DNA of 57,254 nucleotides from Candidatus Coproplasma excrementigallinarum (lineage in GTDB: Bacteria; Bacillota; Clostridia; Christensenellales; Borkfalkiaceae), in NCBI GenBank assembly GCA_018714625.1, contig DVNE01000003.1, positions 1 through 57,254 of the forward strand, read 5' to 3'. Numbering within the stretch: the stretch's first letter is position 1; each line of letters opens with the position of its first letter. Position numbers and translations under genes: made by a program. Shown here piece by piece: positions 10,296 to 20,512 of the stretch. Below the pieces are notes generated by a model. It was given only the letters and a program-made list of their open reading frames with translations, made no database searches and was not told where the DNA came from.

Positions 10296-11186
10296 ATGGG
10301 TTTCATGAATGATTTAAAAAAGGCAGGCAAGGATCTGGTGCGTTCCTTTAAGGACGTGACAACTGCACCCTTCGTGCAGAAAATGTGCAAGACGGCTTCG
10401 AATATGTACCGTCTCGGCTGGGACGAAAGAAACGGAGGCAACATAAGCTACCTGCTTGACGAAAAAGAAGTGGCTGAATATCTTGACCTCAATGAAGTAA
10501 TCCGCACAATTCCCCTGATGGGCGTAAACGAAGTTGATTTCGACGCCTCGCCGCTGGAAGGAAAGATATTCATTGTTACCGGCACGGGCAAGTACTTCAA
10601 GAATGTGGAAGCCGACCCCGAAACCAATCTCGGCATTGTCAGAATAGGCAAGAAGGGAAAGGAAGTAGAGCTGTTATGGGGTTTTGAAGACGGCGGCAGG
10701 CCTACCTCGGAATTCCCCGCCCATATGATGAGCCACATGGCAAGGCTGGAAGTTGACCCTGAAAACAGAGTGGTAATTCATTCACACCCCACAAATACGC
10801 TTGCAATGAACTTCGTGCACGAGCTGGACGAAAAGAAGTTTACGCACAGCCTCTGGGAGATGTGCACGGAGTGCATAGTAGTGTTCCCCGAGGGCGTAGG
10901 CGTACTGCCCTGGATGCTCTGCGGCACAACCGATATAGGCAAGGCAACCGCTGCAAAAATGAAGGAGTTCAGGCTTGTAGTATGGGCTATGCACGGCATA
11001 TACGGCGCAGGCAAGACGCTGGACGAGACCTTCGGCCTTATTGAAACGGTGGAAAAGGCGGCGCAGATTTATATGCTCACGGCACACCTTCCCCGCGTGA
11101 ACACCATTAAGGACGAGGATATGTTAAAGCTTCTCGAACTTTTCGGCGTAAAGAACTATCGCAAAGATTTTCTTAACTTAAAGTAA
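10296..11186 (+). CDS. rhaD: Rhamnulose-1-phosphate aldolase
   Basis: Class II aldolase fold, GNISYLL and VVIHSHPTNTLAMNF motifs; context. Confidence 0.93.
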   Translation: MGFMNDLKKAGKDLVRSFKDVTTAPFVQKMCKTASNMYRLGWDERNGGNISYLLDEKEVAEYLDLNEVIRTIPLMGVNEVDFDASPLEGKIFIVTGTGKYFKNVEADPETNLGIVRIGKKGKEVELLWGFEDGGRPTSEFPAHMMSHMARLEVDPENRVVIHSHPTNTLAMNFVHELDEKKFTHSLWEMCTECIVVFPEGVGVLPWMLCGTTDIGKATAAKMKEFRLVVWAMHGIYGAGKTLDETFGLIETVEKAAQIYMLTAHLPRVNTIKDEDMLKLLELFGVKNYRKDFLNLK

Positions 11187-11278
11187 TAAAGCGTGTAAAA
11201 AAGCTGAACAAATTAAAAAGCAATTCTACGGATTATATAAACGCAGATATAAAATAAAAAATATCGGAGGAAAAATTC

Positions 11279-12424
11279 ATGAACAGGTTTATACTCAACG
11301 AAACAAGTTACCATGGCGCAGGCGCTATACAGGCCATTCCCGGCGAAGTGAAAAAACGCGGCCTTACAAAGGCGTTTGTATGCTCCGACCCTGACCTCGT
11401 AAAATTCAAGGTGACGGATAAAGTCCTCGCCGTGCTTGAAAAAGCTGCAATTCCTTACGAGCTTTACAGCGAAATAAAACCCAATCCCACAATAGAAAAT
11501 GTTAAGACGGGTGTTGCGGCGTTCAAAAAGAGCGCAGCAGACTTCATAATCGCCATAGGCGGCGGCTCGTCAATGGATACGGCAAAGGCGATAGGCATAA
11601 TAATTGCCAATCCCGAGCACGAGGATGTAAGGAGCCTCGAGGGCGCAGTAGATACCAAAAAGCCCTCCGTTCCAATAATCGCCGTACCCACCACGGCAGG
11701 CACTGCTGCAGAAGTTACAATCAACTACGTTATAACCGACGTTGAGAAGAACCGCAAGTTTGTATGCGTAGACCCTCACGATATACCCGTCGTTGCAGTC
11801 GTAGACCCCGAAATGATGGCCACGATGCCCAAGGGTCTTACGGCGGCAACAGGCATGGACGCTTTAACGCACGCCATCGAAGGCTACATCACAAAGGGTG
11901 CATGGGCGCTCTCTGATATGTTCCACCTTAAGGCGATAGAAATAATTTCAAAGTCGCTTCGCGGCGCAGTTGCCAATACCCCCGAAGGCAGGGAGGGCAT
12001 GGCCCTCGGCCAGTATATAGCAGGCATGGGCTTTTCAAATGTCGGCCTCGGCATAGTACACTCTATGGCACATCCTCTCGGCGCGCTGTACGATACTCCT
12101 CACGGTGTGGCAAACGCTATACTTCTGCCCACGGTAATGGAATACAATGCCGACGCTACGGGTGAAAAATACCGCGACATAGCCAAGGCCATGGGCGTTA
12201 AGGGCGTGGACGAAATGACGCTTGAAGAGGCTCGCAAGGCTGCCGTAGGCGCAGTCCGTCAGCTTTCAAAAGATGTGGGCATTCCCGCAGACCTCAAGAA
12301 CATAGTAAAGAGGGAGGACATTCCTTTCCTTGCTCAGTCTGCAATGGATGACGCCTGCCGTCCCGGCAACCCCAAGGACCCTACCAAGGAGGATATAGAG
12401 GCCCTTTACGAGTCGCTCATCTGA
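11279..12424 (+). CDS. fucO: Lactaldehyde reductase (iron-containing alcohol dehydrogenase)
   Basis: GGGSSMDTAKAIGI, GMDALTHAIEGY, HSMAHPLGALYDTPHGVANA. Confidence 0.93.
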   Translation: MNRFILNETSYHGAGAIQAIPGEVKKRGLTKAFVCSDPDLVKFKVTDKVLAVLEKAAIPYELYSEIKPNPTIENVKTGVAAFKKSAADFIIAIGGGSSMDTAKAIGIIIANPEHEDVRSLEGAVDTKKPSVPIIAVPTTAGTAAEVTINYVITDVEKNRKFVCVDPHDIPVVAVVDPEMMATMPKGLTAATGMDALTHAIEGYITKGAWALSDMFHLKAIEIISKSLRGAVANTPEGREGMALGQYIAGMGFSNVGLGIVHSMAHPLGALYDTPHGVANAILLPTVMEYNADATGEKYRDIAKAMGVKGVDEMTLEEARKAAVGAVRQLSKDVGIPADLKNIVKREDIPFLAQSAMDDACRPGNPKDPTKEDIEALYESLI

Positions 12425-12473
12425 TTTATAAGATACTGAAAATTGCTGATGCGGCGATGTAAAATGCATTAAT

Positions 12474-12564
12474 CCGGCAGGCCATATTATGAGTAAATAT
12501 TAATTCCAATGCAAAAATTGGGTGGACTTTATTCAAAGAATGGATATGGCCTGCTGGTTTTTTT
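12474..12564 (+). terminator. Long-armed terminator-like structure with 56-nt internal loop
   Basis: CCGGCAGGCCATAT (12474-12487) pairs with ATATGGCCTGCTGG (12544-12557) then T7; inner CCAAT/ATTGG hairpin. Confidence 0.6.
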
Positions 12565-13058
12565 ATAGCAATCAGCTAACATTCCGCTGATATATAAATT
12601 ATAATTTATTTGATTGAATGGCGTTGATTTGATTACTTTTGATTTTTATTGATTATTTAAAGCGATTTTTTTGCGTAGTTATATAAATAGTAATCAAATA
12701 ATGGATTTGCTTGAAATTACGTGCTTGCAGTGTTATAATTGCGTTGTCAACAGGGGAAACACAGTTTCTTTATGCTTAGTTCAGCATAAATAATCTGTTT
12801 ATACTTAAGCGAAAGAGAGCTTTGAGTAAACAGTAAAAAACTGATTTCCGCATAATACAAGGCGCGGCGGCGCCGCCGCGTTTTACAGGGCTTGTGTAAC
12901 CCCTGTAACAAACCCTCTTAAAACTTATCAGTGGCCACGGGTAAGTTTTCAGGGGAATCTTCCGGTAAAATTTTCTCTGCATAGAAACAAAGAAAACAGG
13001 GAAAAATACCGTAAAAAAATCTTTTAACTTTTATTTTTAAATTTTGAGGAGGATAAAG

Positions 13059-16000
13059 ATGATTGCAAAATTCAAACCGCTCTGGCGCGGCTTGTCTGCC
13101 ACATTCCTTTCTCTGCTCGTTGTAAGCAGTCTGGGATATGGCGTTGCGGACACTTGGAGATCTTCGGTGGATGATGTGCTCGGAACAGAAAGCGTCGTCG
13201 TTGACGATTCGCAGGAAGGTTACTTTACCAGCAATTACAATTCCGCTGAAGAAATGATGGCTGCCGCAAAGGCGCATGCCATAAAGCAGGGACGCGAAGG
13301 TTTTGTTCTTATGAAGAACGATAATAACGCGCTTCCTCTTTCCAAAGATAAGGAAGTAGCTCTTTTCGGTGCGGCTGCCTGGGCGCCCTATATGCAGTCT
13401 TCGGGCGACCTTAAAGCCGGCAATGCCGACAGAGTGAACTTAGACGATGCTCTTGTAAATGCAGGATATACACTCAACAGCCAGATGGAAGACATATATA
13501 CAAATATCCTTGCAAACTACACCGTATCAAGCAGGTTCGGTAACACAACTATAACCTATACTAACGGTTATGTTACCAGCCCCGGCGATTTGGCAAACTA
13601 TCAGGTAAGGGAAGTTCCGCCTGACAGATATACAGATGAATCTCTTCTTACACCCGATGCAGACCTCGGTCTTACTGCAGACGACTGGATAGATATACCT
13701 TCTGACTGGCGTCAGCAGATGCAGGCAACCAAGGCAGACCGCGTAGGTATAGTTGTATTTGCGCGCGGCGCGGGCGAATCGAACACTTATAAACCCGGTG
13801 CGGGCACAACCAACTTTGCTGGCCAGACTACCGATAAAGATCCCCTTGAACTTTCGGAAGACGAGCTTGCGGTAATAGATGCAGCAAAGGATACCTGCAG
13901 CCAGGTAATCGTACTGCTCAACACCGGCAATGCTATGATGATTGACGATATAGCCGAAGGCGGCTCTCACGAAGTTGACGCAATAGGTTATATGGGCGTT
14001 ATCAACGACTATCAGTGCACTGGTATCGTTCAGGTGCTCTCCGGCGAATACAACGCCACGGGCGCTCTTTCCGATACTTATGCCGTAAATCATATGTCTG
14101 CTCCTGCAATGATGAACTTCGGCGGCGACGAATATGCCAATGCTTCCGAAGTTGATGCAGCCGTGGGCGAAGATCCCCGCTATCCCAACGATGCCATCTC
14201 TTCAGGCGCGTCATCGTCCAGCGGCTTCGGCGGCTCTTCATACAATGCTGCAAACTATATAGTAGAGGCAGAGGGTATCTATGTGGGCTATCAGTATTAT
14301 GAAACAAGATATTACGATAGCGTTGCAGACGATAAGCTTGCTAAAAATGCTTCCTCTATTAAGGGTTCAACCGACGGACAGGCCTGGGATTATAACAAAG
14401 AAATAGTTTATACTTTCGGCCACGGTCTCTCCTATCTCGACTATACTCAGGAAATTCAGAATATAGTAGTTGACCTCAGCGAGGACGGCAACATAACCGC
14501 TACCGTAAGGATAAACAATAATTCCGATCAGGATGGTTATTTCCTTGCCCAGCTCTATGTTCAGCAGCCCTATACTCAGTACGATGTAGATAACAAAGTG
14601 GAAAAATCCGCCGTTATGTTCCTCAACTCCAAAAAGGCAGAAGTGCCCGCAAACAGCCATGTTGACGTAACGATTGAAGTTCCCACCAAATATCTTGCAA
14701 GCTACGACTATACCGAGGCCAAGACATATATTCTCGATGCCGGCGACTATCTCTTCACGGCGGCTGCAGGCGCTCACGAAGCAGTGAACAACTTCCTTGC
14801 AGAGCAGGGCTACACCGCAGCGGACGGCATGGACGCAACGGCTACCGGCGAGGTTTATACCTGGAATCTTGCCAATCTCGACAGTCAGTCCTTCGACTCC
14901 GATAACGGTACTGCAATAACCAACGTTGCCGCTAATGCCGACCTGAACTATTGGCTTCCCGGCACCGTAACCTATCTCTCCCGCAGCGATTGGGATGCTA
15001 CTTACCCCGTAAATTACAACTCTGAGAGCGGCGAACTCGGCGATGAAAACATCAACACCGATATAGACATCAATAAGAGTGCAAAGAAGGATGAGTGGAT
15101 TAAGGAGCTGCGCGGCCAGCAGTATATGATTACCAATACCGGTGAAGAGGCTCCTAACGTTGACGGCGCAAATCTTGGCGTTGCGTTCAATACCGAGAAC
15201 ATAACCGAAGAAATCCGTGCTGATATAAGCCTTGATTTCTGGAACCGTCTTGTAGACAGCCTTTCCATCAACGAAGCTGTGGGCGCAATAGTACACGGCG
15301 GCGGTCAGTCTGACGAACTTTCTATAGGCAACCCCGTTGTTGGCCAGAACGAAGGCGTTAACGGCATCAAGGGAAACATTCCCGATACACAATATTACCT
15401 CAACATTAACTCGCAGACGCTCCTGGGTTCGAGCTTTAACCCCGACCTCGCGTATGAGTGGGGCGTTCTTCAGGGCGATTCCGCTAGCTGGCTCCAGAAA
15501 TACGCTGTATGGGGCACGGGCCTTACGCTCCGCAGAACTCCTTACAACGGACGTAACTACGAATACATCTCTGAAGATCCCATGCTTACAAACCGTATCG
15601 GCTACGGCTTACTCAAGGGTACGGCAGATATGGGTCTTATATGCGGACCTAAACACATCGGTTTCAACGATCAGGAACACAACCGTTCAGGTATTGCGGT
15701 ATACATGAACGAACAGAAATTCCGCCAGACCGACCTTCGCGGATTTGAAGGCGGCCTCAACGAAGGAGGCGGTCTTGCAGTAATGGTAGCGTTCAACCGC
15801 GTAGGCGCAACAAACGCTTCACATCATGTAGGAATGCTCAAAACAATACTCCGCGGCGAGTGGGGTTTCACGGGCGTAATTTCTACCGACCTTGCAAGCG
15901 CACCTTACTTTGATGCGGCGTCTATGATTATGGCAACCGTTACTCAGAGGGCTGAATTCGGCGGTAACAACAGCTATCTCAGCGAAAGCAATAACCACGA

Positions 16001-16265
16001 CGAAGCTGACAAAACTTACGGCTATCTTTCGGTTAACAGCGTAAAGAACGATCCTGAATTTGTGGCTCAGGCAAGGGAAAACCTTAAATACCAGCTCTAC
16101 ACCTTCGCAAACAGCCAGGTTCTCAACATAAGAACCATACGCGTTACGCCTTGGTGGGAGGCCAGCCTTATTGCTGTAATAGCTGTTTCGGCTGTACTCA
16201 GTGCAGGCGCAGCAGGTCTCTGGATCGTATCTTCCTTTATGAACAAGAAGAAGGAGGAAAACTGA
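13059..16265 (+). CDS. Membrane-associated GH3 family glycosidase with C-terminal GH3 and FnIII-like domains preceding the TIM barrel
   Basis: N-terminal GREGFVLMKNDNNALPL (GH3 C-domain), later DFWNRLVDSLSINEAV, GPKHIGFNDQEHNR, GEWGFTGVISTDLA (GH3 barrel); N-terminal TM and C-terminal TM followed by NKKKEEN; RBS GAGGAGG sets start. Confidence 0.88.
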   Translation: MIAKFKPLWRGLSATFLSLLVVSSLGYGVADTWRSSVDDVLGTESVVVDDSQEGYFTSNYNSAEEMMAAAKAHAIKQGREGFVLMKNDNNALPLSKDKEVALFGAAAWAPYMQSSGDLKAGNADRVNLDDALVNAGYTLNSQMEDIYTNILANYTVSSRFGNTTITYTNGYVTSPGDLANYQVREVPPDRYTDESLLTPDADLGLTADDWIDIPSDWRQQMQATKADRVGIVVFARGAGESNTYKPGAGTTNFAGQTTDKDPLELSEDELAVIDAAKDTCSQVIVLLNTGNAMMIDDIAEGGSHEVDAIGYMGVINDYQCTGIVQVLSGEYNATGALSDTYAVNHMSAPAMMNFGGDEYANASEVDAAVGEDPRYPNDAISSGASSSSGFGGSSYNAANYIVEAEGIYVGYQYYETRYYDSVADDKLAKNASSIKGSTDGQAWDYNKEIVYTFGHGLSYLDYTQEIQNIVVDLSEDGNITATVRINNNSDQDGYFLAQLYVQQPYTQYDVDNKVEKSAVMFLNSKKAEVPANSHVDVTIEVPTKYLASYDYTEAKTYILDAGDYLFTAAAGAHEAVNNFLAEQGYTAADGMDATATGEVYTWNLANLDSQSFDSDNGTAITNVAANADLNYWLPGTVTYLSRSDWDATYPVNYNSESGELGDENINTDIDINKSAKKDEWIKELRGQQYMITNTGEEAPNVDGANLGVAFNTENITEEIRADISLDFWNRLVDSLSINEAVGAIVHGGGQSDELSIGNPVVGQNEGVNGIKGNIPDTQYYLNINSQTLLGSSFNPDLAYEWGVLQGDSASWLQKYAVWGTGLTLRRTPYNGRNYEYISEDPMLTNRIGYGLLKGTADMGLICGPKHIGFNDQEHNRSGIAVYMNEQKFRQTDLRGFEGGLNEGGGLAVMVAFNRVGATNASHHVGMLKTILRGEWGFTGVISTDLASAPYFDAASMIMATVTQRAEFGGNNSYLSESNNHDEADKTYGYLSVNSVKNDPEFVAQARENLKYQLYTFANSQVLNIRTIRVTPWWEASLIAVIAVSAVLSAGAAGLWIVSSFMNKKKEEN

Positions 16266-16266
16266 T

Positions 16267-16749
16267 ATGTTGAATTTTATTAAAAAGCAGTCCATAGCAA
16301 CCTGGGTCAGCATTCTGACTTTGCTGCTTGCAGTTGTTGCGCTCATTGTATACGGCGTGAACGTAGGGGGTGCCGGATATTTCAACGGCAGCACAGTTTC
16401 CTCCGTAGTAACCTGCGGAATTATCGCCCTCGTGGTAATTCTGGTTGCGCTGGTTATGTCGCAGTTCGCATTTGAAGGCCTTGTGGGCAAAGTTTACGGC
16501 ATCGTTCTCGACGCGTTGAGAATACTTGTTCCGCTTCTCCTGTTCATAGGAATGTTCACCTTCATATCGTCAAGAGTAGAGGGTCTTGCATATATTTACT
16601 TCTCCAACGAAGAAATTCTTGCAACCATACAGACTCCTGAAAATCTTGCCTCTGCTCATTCAGCCATTGCAGGCTTCGTACTTTTCGGCGTTGCCGCACT
16701 GGTGGGCATAGTTGCAGCATTCTTCACTGCAAAAAAGAAGCAGGCTTAA
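16267..16749 (+). CDS. Small multi-spanning membrane protein, partner of the GH3 gene
   Basis: 1-nt gap after the GH3 stop; about four hydrophobic segments. Confidence 0.8.
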   Translation: MLNFIKKQSIATWVSILTLLLAVVALIVYGVNVGGAGYFNGSTVSSVVTCGIIALVVILVALVMSQFAFEGLVGKVYGIVLDALRILVPLLLFIGMFTFISSRVEGLAYIYFSNEEILATIQTPENLASAHSAIAGFVLFGVAALVGIVAAFFTAKKKQA

Positions 16750-16826
16750 AAAAAATTCAAATCCGTGCGTGAGTTTTTATGGTAGAGTGCCATAAAAATA
16801 TCGCGCACAAACCAAGTGGCCATAAA

Positions 16827-16858
16827 AAAGGGTGCGGAATTTTTTCCGCACCCTTTGC
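16827..16858 (+). terminator. Intrinsic terminator
   Basis: AAAGGGTGCGGAA tttt TTCCGCACCCTTT. Confidence 0.7.
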
Positions 16859-17044
16859 CTTTGTGGATTATTTTTATCGTCGTAACAGTGCATTTTATGG
16901 TTTGTTTGGCCAAAAACAGCTCAATTTCAGCTGTTTTTTAAGTTATCTACATAAAATATCAATTTGTGTTAATATAGTTGCTATATTTTTATCGGTATGA
17001 TATAATAATAACAGTTTTAATTTATGTTCATAGGAGGAAAGTGT

Positions 17045-17320
17045 ATGAACAAAAGCGAATTTGTTGCTAAGCTGGCTGCTGATGCAGATCTTAAAAAAGC
17101 TGATGCAGAGAAGTTCCTTGACGCGTTTATCGCAGGCGTAAAGGAAGTTATCGCATCCGGAGATAAGCTTCAGCTCGTAGGTTTCGGTACATTCGAAGCT
17201 AAAGAGCGCGGTGAAAGGCAGGGTGTCAATCCCGCTACCGGCGAAAAGATAACCATCAGCGCAAGCAAAGTTCCTTCGTTCAAGCCCGGCAAGGGTCTTA
17301 AAGACGAACTCAACAAGTAA
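17045..17320 (+). CDS. hup: HU-family DNA-binding protein
   Basis: MNKSEFVAKLAADADLKKADAEKFLDAF...GFGTFEAKERGERQGVNPATGEKITISASKVPSFKPGKGLKD. Confidence 0.97.
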   Translation: MNKSEFVAKLAADADLKKADAEKFLDAFIAGVKEVIASGDKLQLVGFGTFEAKERGERQGVNPATGEKITISASKVPSFKPGKGLKDELNK

Positions 17321-17335
17321 TTTTAAATTACACTT

Positions 17336-17360
17336 AAAAACCGCCGCAGGGCGGTTTTTT
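17336..17360 (+). terminator. Intrinsic terminator after HU
   Basis: AAAAACCGCC gcag GGCGGTTTTTT. Confidence 0.85.
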
Positions 17361-17561
17361 GCTTTTACAGATATTGATTTAGTCCGCCTGCATTAATTTG
17401 CTTATAAACAAAGCAATCTGATTATTTATAAATGCGCGTGCGCCTTTTGGGCGCACGCGCGTTTATCTGTAAAATTCTGATTGTTTTTGATGGTTTACTA
17501 TAATAGATATCTGCGCCAAGCTGCTATTCAGCAAAACGCAGAGTTTGCATTTTAACGCCAA

Positions 17562-18080
17562 TTATAACCTTCCGTCAGCCTTCAGTGAGGATATGACGGT
17601 GCAAACGGTCTGTTCAATGGTCAGTCCGCTGCAATCTATGGTTATATCGGCATACTTTTCATAGAGGGGTACGCGCTCGTCATACAGCTGGGCAAGCGTT
17701 TCGCTCTTTTTGCGCATTACAACTCCGCGCGCGAATATATCCTGCCCTGCAAGCCTCTTTTCAAGCTCTTCAAGTGCTATCCTAAGATAGACGACCGTGC
17801 CTATGCTCTTGAGGTGCGCCATTGCCTTGTCGCCGTAAATAACGCTGCCGCCCGTGGCGATAACGCAATTTTCGGCCTCTATAATGCAGTTTACGCGCTC
17901 TTCAACGGCTATAAAGCCCTCAGCGCCCTTCTCTGCAAGGATATCGCACAAAAGCTTCCCCTGGCTCTTCTGGATGAGCAGGTCGGAATCTATAAAGCCG
18001 TAGCCCGCTCTCTTAGCTATCAGCACGCCCGCCGTGCTCTTGCCTGAGGCGGGCATGCCTATGAGGACAATGTTGTGCAT
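17562..18080 (-). CDS. aroK: Shikimate kinase
   Basis: IVLIGMPASGKSTAGVLIAKRAGYGFIDSDLLIQ, VIATGGSVIY. Confidence 0.92.
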   Translation of the reverse strand: MHNIVLIGMPASGKSTAGVLIAKRAGYGFIDSDLLIQKSQGKLLCDILAEKGAEGFIAVEERVNCIIEAENCVIATGGSVIYGDKAMAHLKSIGTVVYLRIALEELEKRLAGQDIFARGVVMRKKSETLAQLYDERVPLYEKYADITIDCSGLTIEQTVCTVISSLKADGRL

Positions 18081-18086
18081 GGCTTG

Positions 18087-20501
18087 TTACCTCAGCTCCA
18101 CGCCGAGTTTGAAGCGCAGGTTAGAGAGTATTTTTTTGACAAATCCGTCTATTTTTTCGCCCGTAAATGCCTCGTCCCTGGGCGTAAAGGTAAGGCTGTA
18201 TGCCATACTCTTTTTGCCTTCGCCTACCTGACTGCCTATATACAAATCGAAAAGCTTTACATCGCTCACGTACTTACAAGCTGCGCAGATTTCCTTTTCT
18301 ATCTGTCCGCAGGTGACGTCCGCCGCCGCAATCAGCGCAAGGTCGCGCTGTACTTCGGGGAACTTGGGCATGGGAACATACTTGAATGGCTTTGCGTGTT
18401 TTTTGAGCAGTTCATAGTCAAGCTCGGCAAGCACCATAGGCCTTTCGGCTGCAATGCTTTCAAGTACTGCGGGGTCGACCGAACCAACCACGCCCACGGT
18501 TTCGCCGTCGCACAGTATTTCCGCGGTAATTCCGGGGTGAAGGTAGGGGCGTGTGCCTCTTACATACTCAAACTTTGTGTTCAGACTTTCGGCAATGCTC
18601 TCCGTCACGCCCTTTATATCGAAGAAGTTTGCGCTGCCCCACATGCCTATGCAGATGTGCATCTTTTCTTCGGGCAGTTTGTCGAGCGGCAGCTTTTCAG
18701 GCAGATAAACTTTGGCAATTTCGAACGCGCCGCCCTCGTAGTTGCCGCGCTTTAAGTTGCGCAGCATAACGTTTACCATTGAGGGCGCAAGGAATGTGCG
18801 CATAACCGAAAGCTCTTCGCTTATGGGGTTGAGTACTTTTATAAACTTTCTTTCGGGTGCGTCCTGAGGTATCCTGAGCATATCGAGGTCTTTTTCAGAA
18901 TAGAAGGAGTAGTTTGAAACTTCGTAAAGTCCTTCATTCACTAAAAGTTCCTTGAGCCTGTCCCTTGCGCGCTGTTCCTCGCTGTAACCGCCGTTGGTAA
19001 TCTTTGCGGTGGGCATAAATGTATCCTTTATGTGGTCATAGCCGTACATTCTTATAATTTCTTCGGCTATGTCGGGGTAGGCAAATATGTCGTCACGGTA
19101 GGGGGGAAGGGTGAGCGCCAGCTCTTTGCCGGATTTTTCTACGCCGAAGTTGAGCGAGCGGAGAATATCCACCATAACTTCCTCAGGCACTTCTATGCCC
19201 AGAAGTGCGTTAATCTTTTCGGGGCTTACCGTCATTTTTTTGACAGAGGTGTCAGAATAGGGCGTCTTGACATCTGCGCACTTATTCGTTACCGTGCCGC
19301 ATCCGAGTTTTTCTATAAGGTGGAGGGCGCGCTTCATTGCGCGTTCGGTGGTGTATTCGTTTGTACCCTTTTCAAATATAGCGGAGGAGTCCGAGTGCTG
19401 TCCGAGCGCGCGCGAGGTTTTTCTTACGCTGTCGCGGGCAAATTTTGCCGCCTCAAAGAGTACTTCCTTTGTGGTGTCCTTTATTTCGGTGTTCAGTCCG
19501 CCCATAATGCCTGCAAGAGCGGCAGGCTTGCTGCCGTCGCATATCACAAGGTTTTCGTGATTTAAGGTGAACTCCTTTTCGTCGAGCGTTACAATCTTTT
19601 CGCCGTCGTATGCTCTGCGCACAACAATTTCGCTGCCCTCTATGGTGTCAAGGTCGAATGCGTGCATGGGCTGCCCCATCTCGAGCAGAACAAAGTTTGT
19701 TATATCTACGACGTTTGAAATGGAGCGGAGGCCGCACAGAGCCAGCCTGCGCCTCATCCAGAGGGGTGAGGGGGCAATCTTTATGTCCTTTACATAGTGC
19801 GCTATATATCTGGGGCAGAGTTCGGGGGCGAGTACAGTAACTTTGACGCGTCGCTTTTGCTCCTTTACCTCGGTGTAGTCGAGTGCAGGCTCTTTGAGCG
19901 GCTTTTTGAGTACGGCCGCAACCTCGCGCGCGATGCCGAGTATGCTCTGACAATCGGGGCGGTTGGCTGTTACGCCTATATCGAAGATGTAGTCGTCCAG
20001 GCCGAGCAGCGGCTTTACATCCTCGCCGTTCTTGCAGCCTTTGGGGAGGAGGAGAAGTCCGTTGTAATCGCCGCCGTCGAACATATCGCCGTTCACGCCC
20101 AGTTCTGCACCCGAGCAGAGCATTCCGTAGGATTCCACGCCGCGCAGCTTACCCTTTTTGATTGTGGTCACGCCCTCTATGGTCACGTGGTCCTTTGCGG
20201 TGGCGTATACGGTTGCGCCCTCAAGCGCAACGGGCGCTTTTATGCCCTTTTCAACATTGTCTGCGCCGCAGCATATCTGGAACACGCCCTTTTCGCCGCA
20301 GTCTACCTTGCATACGTGCAGGTGAGTACCCTCTATGGGCTCGCATTCGATAACTTCGCCCACATACACGCCGCTGATGTCCTTGCCAACTTCTATAAGT
20401 TCTTCAACTTCAAATCCGCAGGAAAAGAGCTTTGCCTGAAGTTCCTGCGCACTTACGTCTATATCCACATAATCTTTAAGCCAACTTAAAGGTGCTTTCA
20501 T
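18087..20501 (-). CDS. pheT: Phenylalanine--tRNA ligase beta subunit
   Basis: MKAPLSWLKDYVDIDVSAQEL, tRNA-binding domain, B3/B4 and FDX-ACB domains; downstream of pheS. Confidence 0.97.
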   Translation of the reverse strand: MKAPLSWLKDYVDIDVSAQELQAKLFSCGFEVEELIEVGKDISGVYVGEVIECEPIEGTHLHVCKVDCGEKGVFQICCGADNVEKGIKAPVALEGATVYATAKDHVTIEGVTTIKKGKLRGVESYGMLCSGAELGVNGDMFDGGDYNGLLLLPKGCKNGEDVKPLLGLDDYIFDIGVTANRPDCQSILGIAREVAAVLKKPLKEPALDYTEVKEQKRRVKVTVLAPELCPRYIAHYVKDIKIAPSPLWMRRRLALCGLRSISNVVDITNFVLLEMGQPMHAFDLDTIEGSEIVVRRAYDGEKIVTLDEKEFTLNHENLVICDGSKPAALAGIMGGLNTEIKDTTKEVLFEAAKFARDSVRKTSRALGQHSDSSAIFEKGTNEYTTERAMKRALHLIEKLGCGTVTNKCADVKTPYSDTSVKKMTVSPEKINALLGIEVPEEVMVDILRSLNFGVEKSGKELALTLPPYRDDIFAYPDIAEEIIRMYGYDHIKDTFMPTAKITNGGYSEEQRARDRLKELLVNEGLYEVSNYSFYSEKDLDMLRIPQDAPERKFIKVLNPISEELSVMRTFLAPSMVNVMLRNLKRGNYEGGAFEIAKVYLPEKLPLDKLPEEKMHICIGMWGSANFFDIKGVTESIAESLNTKFEYVRGTRPYLHPGITAEILCDGETVGVVGSVDPAVLESIAAERPMVLAELDYELLKKHAKPFKYVPMPKFPEVQRDLALIAAADVTCGQIEKEICAACKYVSDVKLFDLYIGSQVGEGKKSMAYSLTFTPRDEAFTGEKIDGFVKKILSNLRFKLGVELR

Positions 20502-20512
20502 TCGTTGCCTCC

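Noticed and set aside
14367-15392. 341-aa antisense ORF within the GH3 gene
   Set aside because: The sense frame has strong domain similarity; the antisense frame is open because of codon bias.
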